Source of the DNA: JBKBRC01 sp046292345
GTDB lineage: Bacteria > Bacteroidota > Rhodothermia > Rhodothermales > Rubricoccaceae
Assembly (NCBI GenBank): GCA_046292345.1
Contig: JBKBRC010000003.1
Location: 61,025 to 125,024, forward strand
Direction: 5' to 3'
Length of the DNA stretch: 64,000 nucleotides
Shown here: one piece after another, positions 7,984-17,183 of the stretch
Layout of the letters: every line of letters starts with the position of its first letter
Numbering within the stretch: the stretch's first letter is position 1
Made by a program: the position numbers and the translations under genes
The notes under the pieces: model-generated
What the model was told of the DNA's origin: nothing
Seen by the model: the letters and a program-made list of their open reading frames with translations, nothing else
Databases searched by the model: none

Positions 7984-8697
7984 GTGCGGGGGGAGGGCGT
8001 CGAGCTGCCACTGCTCGAAGTAGAACGTGTGCTCGCCGCGCGCGCGCTGATAGGGCAGCATGAAGCGCCGGGCATGGGGCGCAGGGTGAGCGCGAAGCGC
8101 CTCGGCAAACGGTGCGCGGAGCGGCTGTGCGGCGAAGACGCTCCAGTCGTGTCCGTCGTGCGCGGGCTCGGGCAGCAGCACGGTCGCCCCCGGATGCGTG
8201 TCCAGGAGCGCGCGCAGCGCGGCGAAGGCTTCGCGGCGCTCCGGGGCGGCGGCGCGGGCGAGCGCGTGCGGGGGCACCCCGGCGCCCGGGGCGAACGCGA
8301 GCGCGGCGACGTCGTGCGGATGCGCGAGCGCGGCGGCGGCGTCGGCCGCGCCCAGCCCGGTGCCGCTTCCGCGCGCCTCCGGGGCCGCGCGCACGGCGGT
8401 CCAGGTGGCTCCGGCGGCAAGCGCGAGCAGCGGCGCCGTGAACAGCCGCGCCTCGCGCAGCGCGGTCAGCCCGATGCGCGGGCGCTCGCGCGCGGCATCG
8501 GCGGGCAGATGCGTGCCCGCGAGGTAGAGCCGCGCGTAGAACGCCCGCTCGTCAGGGGCCAGGAGCGCCTCGAGCGAGCCGTTCGGCGGAAGGCCGCGCG
8601 TGCCGGGGCGGGCCGGGCCGGTCTCGGCGGCGACCTCGGCCGGGCCGGCCGCGTAGAGCGGCGCCGGCTCCTCGAAGAAGCATTTCAGGACGTCCAT
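7969..8697 (-). CDS. Hypothetical protein
   Basis: A 242-residue Ala/Pro-rich protein starting MDVLKCFFEEP. No signal peptide, membrane segment or known catalytic motif is visible. The C-terminal part (ARRFMLPYQRARGEHTFYFEQWQLDALPPHVEAF) is rich in aromatic residues and probably folded. Codon use and GC resemble neighbours. The ATG at 8697 was preferred because the reading frame upstream overlaps the leader of the divergent plsC and has no protein character. The terminal codons are the source of the adjacent 14-bp array. Confidence 0.65.
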   Translation of the reverse strand: MDVLKCFFEEPAPLYAAGPAEVAAETGPARPGTRGLPPNGSLEALLAPDERAFYARLYLAGTHLPADAARERPRIGLTALREARLFTAPLLALAAGATWTAVRAAPEARGSGTGLGAADAAAALAHPHDVAALAFAPGAGVPPHALARAAAPERREAFAALRALLDTHPGATVLLPEPAHDGHDWSVFAAQPLRAPFAEALRAHPAPHARRFMLPYQRARGEHTFYFEQWQLDALPPHVEAF

Positions 8698-8760
8698 GGG
8701 TGCATGTAGCGCGCGGGCGCATGCGGCGTTCCGGCAGAGGCGTGGCGCGCCGATGCAGAA

Positions 8761-8768
8761 TAGCTTGT
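8761..8768 (+). promoter_or_regulatory. Candidate -7 element of plsC
   Basis: TAGCTTGT lies 33 bases before the plsC ATG in the short divergent region, matching the recurrent TAGCTTG motif in this window. No clear -33 TTTG was found. Confidence 0.4.
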
Positions 8769-8800
8769 CCGGCGCGCCGGCGCTCCCCTCTGCCCTCCCG

Positions 8801-9616
8801 ATGAACGCGATTCGCTCCGCCGCGGCCTGGACGGCCATCGTTCTGCTCATCCTCGTCTGGCCGGTCGTGCTCGTGGCCGTGCGCCTGTCCGAGCGCGACC
8901 CTGCGCGCTACCGCACCGGGCGCACGTTCCGGCGCCTGGGCGTGGCCATGACGCGCGTCAACCCGGCCTGGCGCGTCACGCACTCCGGCCGCTATCCGGA
9001 GGACCCGCGGCACCCGTACGTCGTCGTCTCCAACCACCAGTCCAACGCCGACATCCCCCTCATCTCGACGCTTCCGTGGGAGATGAAGTGGGTCGCCAAG
9101 AAGAGCCTGTTCGCGCTGCCTGTGGCCGGCTGGATGCTGCGCCTGGCCGGAGACATCCCCGTAGACCGCGGCGATCCCGCCAGCCGCGCCGCCGTGCTTC
9201 GCCGCGCGCACGACGTGCTCGCGCGCCGCTGCTCGGTGATGTTCTTCCCCGAGGGCACCCGCTCGCGCGACGGCCGCGTGCGCCGCTTCCAGGACGGCGC
9301 GTTCCGGCTGGCCATCGAGGCCGGCGTGCCCGTGCTGCCGCTGGCCGTGGACGGCACGGCAGACGCACTGCCCAAGCACGGCTGGAAGTTTGGCAACGTA
9401 GACTGCCGCATTCACGTCTTCGACCCCGTCCCGACCGAGGGGCTCGGCCCGGACGACGTGGCGGCGCTGCGCGCGCGCGTCCGGCAGCAGATCATCACCC
9501 ACATTGCCGCGTGGCGCGGTGTTTCGCCCGAGGCCGTAGACGGCGACGCGCCGGCGCCTGCCAAGCAGGCCACGCCGGCTTCGGGCGCGTTGCCGGAAGG
9601 GGAGCGCAGGTCCTGA
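8801..9616 (+). CDS. plsC: 1-acyl-sn-glycerol-3-phosphate acyltransferase (PlsC)
   Basis: A 271-residue protein beginning MNAIRSAAAWTAIVLLILVW, a membrane anchor. The acyltransferase motifs are NHQSNADIPLI (NHxxxxD catalytic block I), PVDRG (block II region), FFPEGTRS (block III) and VPVLPLAV (block IV). It makes phosphatidic acid from lysophosphatidic acid at the cytoplasmic membrane. The ATG at 8801 is chosen because the anchor starts there; the frame upstream overlaps the divergent gene. The gene converges with a YvlD-type gene, leaving only three bases between the stops. Confidence 0.93.
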   Translation: MNAIRSAAAWTAIVLLILVWPVVLVAVRLSERDPARYRTGRTFRRLGVAMTRVNPAWRVTHSGRYPEDPRHPYVVVSNHQSNADIPLISTLPWEMKWVAKKSLFALPVAGWMLRLAGDIPVDRGDPASRAAVLRRAHDVLARRCSVMFFPEGTRSRDGRVRRFQDGAFRLAIEAGVPVLPLAVDGTADALPKHGWKFGNVDCRIHVFDPVPTEGLGPDDVAALRARVRQQIITHIAAWRGVSPEAVDGDAPAPAKQATPASGALPEGERRS

Positions 9617-9619
9617 CGC

Positions 9620-9970
9620 CTAGCGCTTCCGGCGTCCCCCGAGCAGCCCCACAAGGACCCACGCAAGCAGGCCGTAGAGGAGCGCTCCCAGAAAGACAGC
9701 CACCGGCCCGTCGGCCTCGACGCCCGGCACGATCCACACGGCCAGCCCGAACATGGCCGCGTTGACGACGAGCGCAAACAGGCCGAGCGTGAGCAGCGTC
9801 AGCGGCAGCGTGAGCAGCCTGGCCACGGGCCGCACGAAGGCGTTGACGAGCCCGAGCACGAGCGCGCCGACGAAGGCCGCGCCGAAGGAATCCACGGCGA
9901 TGCCGGGCACGAGATAGGCCACGAGCAGCAGCGCGGCGGCGCTACCGATCCAGCGGAGAACGAGGCGCAT
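9620..9970 (-). CDS. Phage holin family 4 (YvlD-type) membrane protein
   Basis: A 116-residue protein with four predicted membrane helices: LLVAYLVPGIAVDSF, AFVGALVLGLVNAFVRPV, LTLPLTLLTLGLFALVVNAAM and FLGALLYGLLAWVLVGLLGG. The motif NAFVRPVARLLTLPLTLLTLG is the hallmark of the Phage_holin_4_2/YvlD family, found on bacterial chromosomes and of unknown role; the name does not imply a prophage. The start at 9970 is the first Met before the first helix. TATGTTGG about 25 bases upstream on the minus strand resembles a -7 element. Confidence 0.88.
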   Translation of the reverse strand: MRLVLRWIGSAAALLLVAYLVPGIAVDSFGAAFVGALVLGLVNAFVRPVARLLTLPLTLLTLGLFALVVNAAMFGLAVWIVPGVEADGPVAVFLGALLYGLLAWVLVGLLGGRRKR

Positions 9971-10128
9971 GAGCAGGGAGGCCTTGGGACGTGCTCCAAC
10001 ATACCAGCGCAAAAGATGTGGCGGCCGCTCCGGCATGCGGTCGGTGGTTATGTGAACTTGCGCATGCGGACTAAAGCCGGCCCAGCAAAGAGCGATGTAA
10101 AAGACAGGGCGGCACCCCGGCCGCTGCG

Positions 10129-13104
10129 ATGCTCTTAACACCCATGACTCTGGACTGCGTCGTGAAGAACCCGGAGCGCCTGGCCGCGCTCCACCGATAC
10201 GAAGTGTTGGATACGCCGGCAGAGGAGGCCTTCGATCGCATCGTGCGGCTTGCGAAGCGCAGCCTGGACGCGCCCTTCGCTCTGCTCTCGCTGATCGACA
10301 GCGACCGACAGTGGGTCAAGGCCTGCGAGGGCCTGGACGTGGCCGAGTTCTCGCTCGAGGGCTCGTTCTGCGTGCGGACCGCCGAGACGCGGCAGACGCT
10401 CGTCGTGCCGGATGCGCTCGCGGACGCGCGCTTCCGCGACAGCCCGTACGTGGTCGGCGAGCCGGGCGTGCGCGCCTACGCCGGCGCGCCGCTCCTCTCG
10501 CCCGGCGGGCACGTCATCGGCACGCTGTGCGTGGCCGACGTCGTGCCGCGTGCGCTCCGGGCAGCGCACGTCGAGGTGCTCGAGGACCTGGCCGCCGAGG
10601 CCGTCGACCAGCTCGAGCTGCGCCTGACGCAGCGGCGGCACCGAGGGCTCTTCGCCACGCATCCGCAGCCGATGCTCGTCTACGACCGCGAGACGCTGCG
10701 CATCCTCGACGTCAACGAGTCCGCGTGCGCGCGCTACGGCTACGCCCGCAGCGCGTTCCTGGGCATGACCGTGGAAGCCCTGCGCCCACCCGAGGACGTG
10801 CCGGCCTTCCGCGAGCACCTGGCTCGGAATGCCGAACGGCCCGGCCGCAGCGGGCCCTGGAGGCACCGCACGGCCTCGGGCGAGCTCCTCCACGTCTACG
10901 TGGACGCCTTCCCGGTCACCTACGAGGAGCGCGCCGCGCGCATCGTCCACGTCACCGACGCCACCGAGGGCGTGCGCGCCCGGCAGGCGCTGCAAGACCG
11001 CGAGCGCCTCCGCACGGGCGAGATCGAGGCGCTGCGCATGACGGCGCAGGGGGCGCCGCTCGACGAGGTGCTCACGCACGTGACGCGCCTGCTCGAGGCG
11101 CAGCTTCCCGGCAGCCGCTGCTCGGTCGTCCTGCTCGACCCCTCCGGGCGCTACCTCGGGCGCGGCGTCGGGCCGAGCCTCGATCCGGCCTACCTGGCGC
11201 TGCTGCCCGGGCTGCCCGTCGGGCCCGCGGTGGGCTCGTGCGGCACGGCCGCGTGGCGCCGCGAGACGGTCGTGACCGAAGACGTCGAGACCGATCCGCT
11301 CTGGAAGGGCTTCCGGGACCTCGTCCGCCCCTACGGGCTGCGCGCGTGCTGGTCGCTCCCGATCTGCGGACACGACGGCCACTGCCTGGCTACCTTCGCC
11401 GTTTACTACGACACGCCGCGTCGCCCGGAGCCGGACGAGATGAAGGTCGTGGCTGCGGTCGCACACCTGGCGCAGGTGGCCATCGAGCGCGACCGCGACG
11501 CGCGCGCGCTCGTGACGGCCGACGCGCGCCACCGCGCCCTCATCGACGCGCTCTCGGCCATGCTCTGGAAGGCGCGGCCCTGCGGGGAAATCGACCCGGA
11601 CATCGCCGGCTGGGCCGCCTTTGCCGGCGAGGCCGAGCCCGACGCCGACGGGTGGCTCGCCCTGCTCCACCCGGACGACGCCGACGGTGCCCGCGCCGCC
11701 TGGAAGGCCGCGCAGGCCAGCGGCCGGCTCTTCGTCGCTGAGCACCGCCTCCGCCGCCGCGACGGCGCCTACCGCACGATGGCCGCCTACGCCGTCCCGC
11801 TCCGCGGTCCCGGCGGTGCGGTCATCGAATGGGTCGGCGTCCACTTCGACGTGACGGCGCAGCGCCGCGCCGAGGCGGCCCTGCAGGCCAGCGAGGAGCG
11901 CTTCCGCCTCGTCGCCGAGCGCATGACGGACGTGGTGAGCATCCAGCGGCCCGACGGCACCTACCTCTGGGTCAGTCCATCGGTCGAGCACGTGTTCGGC
12001 TACACGCCCGACGAGATCCTCGCGCGCTCGCCCGAGCAGATCGTGCATCCCGACGACTGGGAGGCCATGGCGGCCAGGATCGCCGCGGCCGTGCTGAGCA
12101 GCGCCGAGCACTTCGAGGCGACGTGCCGCCTGCGCCACCGTGCCGGCCACTACGTGTGGATCGAGTCTCGCGGACGCCTCGTGCGTGATGCCAGAGGCCG
12201 GGTGACGACCATGCAACTCGTCTCGCGCGACATCACCGAGCGCCGCCGCTACGAGGCCGAGCTCGTCGCCGCGCGCGAGGACGCGCTCGAGGCCGCCCGC
12301 CTCAAGAGCGCCCTGCTCGCCAACATGAGCCACGAGATCCGCACGCCGCTCACGGGCATCATCGGCTTCGCCGACCTGCTCGCCGACGCCGCCGACGACG
12401 ACACGCGCGAGTTTGCCGAGCGCATTGCCGCGAGCGGGCAGCGCCTGATGGACACGCTCAACTCCGTGCTTGACCTGGCGCAGCTCGAGGCCGGCGCGCT
12501 CCGCTTCGAGCCCGTCCCGGTAGACGTCTCGGCCGAGGTGCGCGGCGTGGCGGCGCTCCTGCAGGCCCGCGCAGCCGCGCGCGGCCTCGCGCTCACGCTC
12601 GACCTGCCCGAGGCGCCGCTCCTGGCCCTCGGCGACCGCGCCGCACTCGGGCGCGTGCTGGCCAACCTGGTCGGCAACGCGATCAAGTTCACCGAGGCCG
12701 GGCACGTGGCGCTCGCGGTGCGCCCGGTCGCCGGGCAGCAGCAGGTGGAGGTGTGCGTCCGCGACACGGGCGTCGGCATCGGCCCGGAGTTTCTGCCACG
12801 GCTGTTCCGCGAGTTCGAGCAGGAGTCGCACGGCCACGGGCGGCGCTTCGAAGGCTCCGGTCTCGGGCTGGCCATCACGCGCCGCCTCGTGGACCTGATG
12901 GGCGGCACGATCGCGGTCGAGAGCACGCCCGGCGTGGGCACGGCCTTCACGGTGCGCCTGCCGGCGGCCATACCAGACCGGGACACGTCGCCGGACGCCC
13001 CCGGCGATGGCCAGCGGGAGGGGCTGCCGGCGCTCGCCGCCCGCCCGGGCTGCTCGTGGGCACCGCCAGCGCCTCACAGGACGGACGCGGCTCCTCACGG
13101 TTAA
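10129..13104 (+). CDS. Soluble multi-sensor histidine kinase (GAF-PAS-GAF-PAS-PAS-HisKA-HATPase)
   Basis: At 991 residues it has no membrane segment, so it is cytoplasmic. An N-terminal GAF domain (about 20-165, DRQWVKACEGLD...) is followed by a PAS (about 175-290), a second GAF (about 305-460) and two PAS/PAC domains (about 470-585 and 590-705). HisKA has the phospho-acceptor His735 in NMSHEIRTPLTGIIGFADLL, and the HATPase_c domain has N and G boxes (NLVGNAIKF, VRDTGVGIG, GSGLGLAI). No receiver domain or cognate response regulator is nearby, so it is an orphan. The input is probably light, redox or a small ligand. The start may be five codons later (MTLDCVV). Confidence 0.93.
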   Translation: MLLTPMTLDCVVKNPERLAALHRYEVLDTPAEEAFDRIVRLAKRSLDAPFALLSLIDSDRQWVKACEGLDVAEFSLEGSFCVRTAETRQTLVVPDALADARFRDSPYVVGEPGVRAYAGAPLLSPGGHVIGTLCVADVVPRALRAAHVEVLEDLAAEAVDQLELRLTQRRHRGLFATHPQPMLVYDRETLRILDVNESACARYGYARSAFLGMTVEALRPPEDVPAFREHLARNAERPGRSGPWRHRTASGELLHVYVDAFPVTYEERAARIVHVTDATEGVRARQALQDRERLRTGEIEALRMTAQGAPLDEVLTHVTRLLEAQLPGSRCSVVLLDPSGRYLGRGVGPSLDPAYLALLPGLPVGPAVGSCGTAAWRRETVVTEDVETDPLWKGFRDLVRPYGLRACWSLPICGHDGHCLATFAVYYDTPRRPEPDEMKVVAAVAHLAQVAIERDRDARALVTADARHRALIDALSAMLWKARPCGEIDPDIAGWAAFAGEAEPDADGWLALLHPDDADGARAAWKAAQASGRLFVAEHRLRRRDGAYRTMAAYAVPLRGPGGAVIEWVGVHFDVTAQRRAEAALQASEERFRLVAERMTDVVSIQRPDGTYLWVSPSVEHVFGYTPDEILARSPEQIVHPDDWEAMAARIAAAVLSSAEHFEATCRLRHRAGHYVWIESRGRLVRDARGRVTTMQLVSRDITERRRYEAELVAAREDALEAARLKSALLANMSHEIRTPLTGIIGFADLLADAADDDTREFAERIAASGQRLMDTLNSVLDLAQLEAGALRFEPVPVDVSAEVRGVAALLQARAAARGLALTLDLPEAPLLALGDRAALGRVLANLVGNAIKFTEAGHVALAVRPVAGQQQVEVCVRDTGVGIGPEFLPRLFREFEQESHGHGRRFEGSGLGLAITRRLVDLMGGTIAVESTPGVGTAFTVRLPAAIPDRDTSPDAPGDGQREGLPALAARPGCSWAPPAPHRTDAAPHG

Positions 13105-13129
13105 CTCACCCGCCAGTCTCCCTGAGACG

Positions 13130-13137
13130 GCTAGCTT
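13130..13137 (+). promoter_or_regulatory. Candidate -7 element ahead of tig
   Basis: TAGCTTTG matches TAnnTTTG exactly and stands 70 bases before the tig ATG. Transcription would start close to the following hairpin, which would then be in the tig leader. Confidence 0.4.
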
Positions 13138-13150
13138 TGCGGATTAGCCC

Positions 13151-13184
13151 GCGCGGCCCCCTCCTGGCGGGCCGCGCCTTTTTT
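13151..13184 (+). terminator. Rho-independent terminator between the kinase and tig
   Basis: A 9-bp GC stem (gcgcggccc / gggccgcgc) is followed directly by a run of six T. It most simply ends the histidine kinase transcript. Because a -7-like box precedes it, attenuation of tig cannot be excluded. Confidence 0.85.
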
Positions 13185-13207
13185 CGCCGATCCGCCAGAC
13201 ACCCCCG

Positions 13208-14632
13208 ATGCAGACCGACGTCCGCGCCCTCTCTGAGGTCGACTATGCGCTCGACGTGCACGTCCCCGCCGCGGCGCTCGCGCCGCGCGTCCTCGACGCC
13301 GTCAAGAAGCAGCGCGCCTCGCTCAACCTCAAAGGCTTCCGCCCCGGCAAGGTGCCGCTCGCGCTCGCGCGCAAGATGCTCGGCCCGCAGCTCGCCGTGC
13401 AGGTGGCCGAGGAGATCATCGGGGAGGCCTACCGTGAGGCTGTCGTGGAGCCGGGCACGCTCGACGTGATCGGGCAGCCCCGCCTGGACACGCTCGAGCT
13501 CGACCCCCAGAACGACGCCGCAGACCTCCGCGCGACCGTTCTGTTCAGCGTCCGCCCTGCGATCACGCTCGCCGACACGTCGGCCGTCACCGTCAGCCGC
13601 CTCGTGCGTACGCTCACCGAGGAAGACATCGACGCGGACATCCAGCGCCGCCGCGACCTCGCCGCCCGCGTCGTCGATGCCGATCCCGAGGCGGCCGTCT
13701 CGGCGACGGACGTGGCCGTGGTGGACGTGCAGCCGGTCAACGCCGACGGCGAGCCCATCGGGCCGGTCCAGCACGGCGCCGAAATCGTGCTGGCCAACCC
13801 GGACCTCCGGGCCGAGCTCCGGGAGGCGCTGCTCGGCCGCACGGCCGGCGAGACGGTCCAGGTGGACTTCCCGCACGCGCCCGCCGGCGACGAGGCGAAC
13901 AACGAGGCGGGGCATGCGGCTGACGGGGAAGACGACCGCACGGACCGCTACCGCGTCACCATCACCAAGGTGCGCCACCGCGTCGTGCCCGAGGCCGACG
14001 AGGACTTCGTGCGCCAGCAGACCGGCGGCCGCTCCGATCAGATGGACGACCTCCGCGAGCAGGCCCGCGCCGAGCTCGACGAGGCCTGGAACCGCCGCAG
14101 CCGCCAGGCGCTCGAGAACCGCCTCGCCGACGCGTTCGTGCGCGCCCACAGCGACTTCCCGGTCCCGGCCGCGCTCGTCGAGAGCATCCTCGATCAGATG
14201 GTCGAGGAGCTGACCGAGAAGGGCCGCGGACCCCTCCCGGAGGGCTTCGACCTGAACACCTACCGCGAGGAGCGCCGCGCCGAGGCCGAGGCGCAGGTCC
14301 GCTGGCTGCTGCTCAAGGACCGTCTGATCCGCGAGGAGGGCCTCGAGGTCACCGAGGCCGACTTCGACGCCGAGTTCGCGCGCATGGCCGGCGAGGACAT
14401 GGAGCCTGGCATGGTGCGCTCGTACTTCGCGCAGCAGCCGCGCCTGCTCGAGCAGCTCGGCGAGCGGATGCTCAACACGCGCGTCTTCGAGGCGCTCGAG
14501 CGCCGCTTCACGGTCGTCGACAAGACGCGCGAGGACCTCGAGCGCGAGGCCGAGGCGCGCCGTGCGGAGGCCGCCGCCGGCGGTGACGCCGGCGAGCCCG
14601 CCGCCGGCGAGCCCGACGCCGGCGAGGCCTGA
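13208..14632 (+). CDS. tig: Trigger factor, ribosome-associated chaperone and prolyl isomerase
   Basis: A 474-residue protein with the ribosome-binding domain signature GFRPGKVP (residues about 42-49), a central FKBP-type region and a long helical C-terminal domain. It binds the ribosome exit site and shields nascent chains. The FKBP domain is degenerate in sequence, as in other Bacteroidota. A short acidic insertion (EANNEAGHAADGEDDRTD) lies in the middle. The C-terminus ends in a Gly/Glu/Ala-rich tail. It is followed by clpP, the usual tig-clpP arrangement of protein quality control. Confidence 0.96.
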   Translation: MQTDVRALSEVDYALDVHVPAAALAPRVLDAVKKQRASLNLKGFRPGKVPLALARKMLGPQLAVQVAEEIIGEAYREAVVEPGTLDVIGQPRLDTLELDPQNDAADLRATVLFSVRPAITLADTSAVTVSRLVRTLTEEDIDADIQRRRDLAARVVDADPEAAVSATDVAVVDVQPVNADGEPIGPVQHGAEIVLANPDLRAELREALLGRTAGETVQVDFPHAPAGDEANNEAGHAADGEDDRTDRYRVTITKVRHRVVPEADEDFVRQQTGGRSDQMDDLREQARAELDEAWNRRSRQALENRLADAFVRAHSDFPVPAALVESILDQMVEELTEKGRGPLPEGFDLNTYREERRAEAEAQVRWLLLKDRLIREEGLEVTEADFDAEFARMAGEDMEPGMVRSYFAQQPRLLEQLGERMLNTRVFEALERRFTVVDKTREDLEREAEARRAEAAAGGDAGEPAAGEPDAGEA

Positions 14633-14673
14633 GGCGCTCCCGTCCACGCGCCGGGCCACGCGCGACGCAACGC

Positions 14674-14715
14674 CGGCGGGGCGCTCGGGCACGGGCGCCC
14701 CGCCGTGCGTTTCTT
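14674..14715 (+). terminator. Hairpin terminator after tig
   Basis: A perfect 11-bp stem (cggcggggcgc / gcgccccgccg, loop of 10) is followed by tgcgtttctt. The T tract is imperfect, so termination may be partial. Confidence 0.6.
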
Positions 14716-14787
14716 GGCTGCGCGGAACAGCGCCCACCGCCCCGGGTGCCAGCCGCCGCCATCCCTTTCCCGACACCCCAGACGCTC

Positions 14788-15501
14788 ATGGTCAGCGACT
14801 TCGTCAAGTTCGCCCAAGGCCTCACCTCGATGCCGCGCGGCATCTACTCCGGCACGTTCGACGCGGCGCCCATCAACGGCCTCGTGCCGATGGTCGTCGA
14901 GCAGACCACGCGCGGCGAGCGCGCCTACGACATCTTCTCGCGCCTGCTCAAAGACCGCATCGTCATCCTCGGCACGGCCATCAACGACGTCGTGGCCAAC
15001 CTGGCCGTGGCGCAGCTGCTCTTTCTCGCCAGCGAGGATCCCGACAAGGACATCAACATGTACATCAACAGCCCCGGCGGGCAGGTGTACTCCGGTATGG
15101 CCATCTACGACACGATGCAGTTCATCAAGCCCGACGTGGCCACGATCTGCGTCGGGCTGGCGGCCTCGATGGGCTCGGTGCTGCTGCTCGCCGGCGCCAA
15201 GGGCAAGCGAGCCTCGCTCGAGAACAGCCGCATCATGATTCACCAGCCCCTCGGCGGTGCGCAGGGCCAGGCGTCGGACATCGAGATCCAGGCGCGTGAG
15301 ATCCTCTACATCAAGCAGCGCCTCTACGAGGTCATGGCCTCGCACACCGGGCAGTCGGTGGAGAAGATCGAGCGGGACGCCGACCGCGACCGCTTCCTCA
15401 GCCCGGCCGAGGCCAGGGAGTACGGCATCATCGACACCGTCCTCGCCTCGGGGCAGGGCCAGCCAGCCAAGGACATCGGCGAACAGCCCAAGGCAGACTG
15501 A
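14788..15501 (+). CDS. clpP: ATP-dependent Clp protease proteolytic subunit
   Basis: A 237-residue serine peptidase. The catalytic Ser lies in CVGLAASMGS (about Ser127) and the His in IMIHQPLGGAQGQ (about His152); INSPGG is the oxyanion strand. It degrades proteins with ClpX or ClpA ATPases. An upstream GTG at 14746 would add 14 residues (MPAAAIPFPT...); the ATG at 14788 (MVSDFVKFAQ) matches usual ClpP length better. It follows tig by about 155 bases. No clpX follows in the window. Confidence 0.95.
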   Translation: MVSDFVKFAQGLTSMPRGIYSGTFDAAPINGLVPMVVEQTTRGERAYDIFSRLLKDRIVILGTAINDVVANLAVAQLLFLASEDPDKDINMYINSPGGQVYSGMAIYDTMQFIKPDVATICVGLAASMGSVLLLAGAKGKRASLENSRIMIHQPLGGAQGQASDIEIQAREILYIKQRLYEVMASHTGQSVEKIERDADRDRFLSPAEAREYGIIDTVLASGQGQPAKDIGEQPKAD

Positions 15502-15572
15502 GCCGGTTCCTGCGGGCCGCCACGCCAGGCGGCGCGGCCGGCAGCCCCCGGGGGATGCGGCCGGCGAGAAAC

Positions 15573-15613
15573 GACGGTCCGTGCGTTCGCGTACGGGCCG
15601 TCCCCTTTCTTCG
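15573..15613 (+). terminator. Hairpin terminator after clpP
   Basis: A 10-bp stem (gacggtccgt / acgggccgtc, one G-T pair) is followed by cccctttctt, 70 bases after the clpP stop. Confidence 0.65.
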
Positions 15614-15639
15614 CTCCTCTTCGGCCCGTCTGCCCCGTC

Positions 15640-17109
15640 ATGTCTGCATCCTACGAGAACCTCGACCGCCTCTACCTCGCCGGCGCGTGGCACCGGCGCG
15701 CCGAGACCGCGCCCGTCCGCAACCCCTACACGGGGGAGACGCTCCTGGAGGTCTCCCTTGCCTCCCGCGACGACGTAGACGAGGCCTTCCGCGCGGCCGA
15801 GGCAGCGCAGCAGGACTGGATGGCGCAGCCGCCGCAGGCGCGCGCGGGCGTGCTCGCGGCCGCCGCCGCGCTCATGGAGCAGCGCGAGGACGAGATCATC
15901 GGGTGGCTCGTGCGCGAGTCCGGCTCGACGCGCACCAAGGCCGCGCTCGAGGTCAAGAGCGCCATCGGCATCACGCGCGAGGCGGCCAGCTTTCCCCTCC
16001 GCATGGAAGGGCTGCTCCTGCCCTCGGTCACGCCTGGCAAGGAGAACCGCGTCTACCGCGAGCCGCTCGGCACGGTCGGCGTGATCTCGCCCTGGAACTT
16101 CCCGTTCCACCTTGCGCTGCGCAGCGTGGCGCCGGCGCTCGGGGCGGGCAACGGCGTCGTCGTCAAGCCGGCGCTCGAGACGCCGGTCTCGGGCGGGACG
16201 CTCATCGCGGCGCTCTTCGAGGAGGCCGGGCTGCCGCCGGGGCTGCTCGCGGTCGTCAACGGCCCGGGCGCGGACGTGGGCGACGCCGTCGTGCGGCACC
16301 CTGCGCCACGTGCGATCTCGTTCACGGGCTCGACCGAAGTTGGCCGCCAGATCGCCGAGACGGCCGGCAAGAGCCTCAAGTACGTCGAGCTCGAGCTGGG
16401 AGGCAACAACGCCCTCGTCGTCCTGCCCGACGCCGACCTGGAGCGGGCCGCGCAGGCTGCTGCCTTCGGCAAGTTCCTGCATGCGGGCCAGATCTGCATC
16501 GCCGTCAACCGCATCCTCGTGCACGAGGACGTCCACGACGCGTTCGTGGCGCGCTTCGTGGGCGTCGTGCGCGGGCTCAAGGTGGGCAACCCCGACGACC
16601 CCGAGACGCTCGTCGGGCCGCTGATCAACCAGGACCAGTTCGACAGCGTGCAGGAGATCCTGCGCCAGACGCTCGCGGCCGGCGCCGAGATTGCCTACGA
16701 GGGCGAGACGGAGGGGCTCGTGATGGGACCGGTCGTGCTCACGGGTGTCAGGCAGGACATGCCCGCGGCCGAGCGGGAGATCTTCGGGCCGGTCGCGCCC
16801 GTGCTCCGCTTTGCAAGCGAGGACGAGGCCGTCGAGATCGCGAACGCGACGCCGTACGGGTTGAGCGGGGCCGTGTTCGCCGGCGACCTCATGCGCGGCC
16901 AAGCGCTGGCGCGGCGCATCCGCTCGGGCATGGTGCACGTCAACGACATGTCCGTCAACGACGAGCCTCACGTGGCCTTCGGCGGCCTCGGCGCGAGCGG
17001 CCTCGGCCGCTTCGGCGGGCAGTGGGCGCTGGAGGCGTTCACGACGGTCCGCTGGGTCTCGGTGCAGCACGAGGCGCGCGCGTATCCGCTGCATGGGCTC
17101 TCTGGCTGA
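15640..17109 (+). CDS. NAD(P)-dependent aldehyde dehydrogenase
   Basis: A full-length 489-residue ALDH. Cofactor and active-site motifs are SPWNFPFHLALRSVAPAL, FTGSTEVGR, the general base Glu in VELELGGNNALVVL and the catalytic Cys in FLHAGQICIAVNR. The C-terminal bridging region is normal. The closest-looking subgroup is benzaldehyde or vanillin-type dehydrogenases, but substrate cannot be read from the sequence. The neighbours (clpP, a lipoprotein) give no pathway. Confidence 0.92.
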   Translation: MSASYENLDRLYLAGAWHRRAETAPVRNPYTGETLLEVSLASRDDVDEAFRAAEAAQQDWMAQPPQARAGVLAAAAALMEQREDEIIGWLVRESGSTRTKAALEVKSAIGITREAASFPLRMEGLLLPSVTPGKENRVYREPLGTVGVISPWNFPFHLALRSVAPALGAGNGVVVKPALETPVSGGTLIAALFEEAGLPPGLLAVVNGPGADVGDAVVRHPAPRAISFTGSTEVGRQIAETAGKSLKYVELELGGNNALVVLPDADLERAAQAAAFGKFLHAGQICIAVNRILVHEDVHDAFVARFVGVVRGLKVGNPDDPETLVGPLINQDQFDSVQEILRQTLAAGAEIAYEGETEGLVMGPVVLTGVRQDMPAAEREIFGPVAPVLRFASEDEAVEIANATPYGLSGAVFAGDLMRGQALARRIRSGMVHVNDMSVNDEPHVAFGGLGASGLGRFGGQWALEAFTTVRWVSVQHEARAYPLHGLSG

Positions 17110-17121
17110 GACGCGGCGCGC

Positions 17122-17129
17122 TACCTTGC
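17122..17129 (+). promoter_or_regulatory. Candidate -7 element TACCTTGC
   Basis: It lies 55 bases before the lipoprotein ATG at 17184 and resembles the TAnnTTG boxes seen elsewhere in the window. It is weak on its own. Confidence 0.25.
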
Positions 17130-17183
17130 CCGTCGCCCTGCGACCGCCCCCCTCCGCCCCGGCGTAGCCCCAGACGTAGCTCC

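Noticed and set aside
9620..9970. Prophage because of a holin-family call
   Set aside because: The family is a chromosomal YvlD-type membrane protein; no other phage gene is present.
10135..13098. 987-codon antisense reading frame opposite the histidine kinase
   Set aside because: High GC makes long open antisense frames. This one has no family motif, while the plus-strand kinase is complete.
14260..17094. 944-codon antisense frame over tig, clpP and the aldehyde dehydrogenase
   Set aside because: Same GC artefact; it overlaps three clear genes on the other strand.
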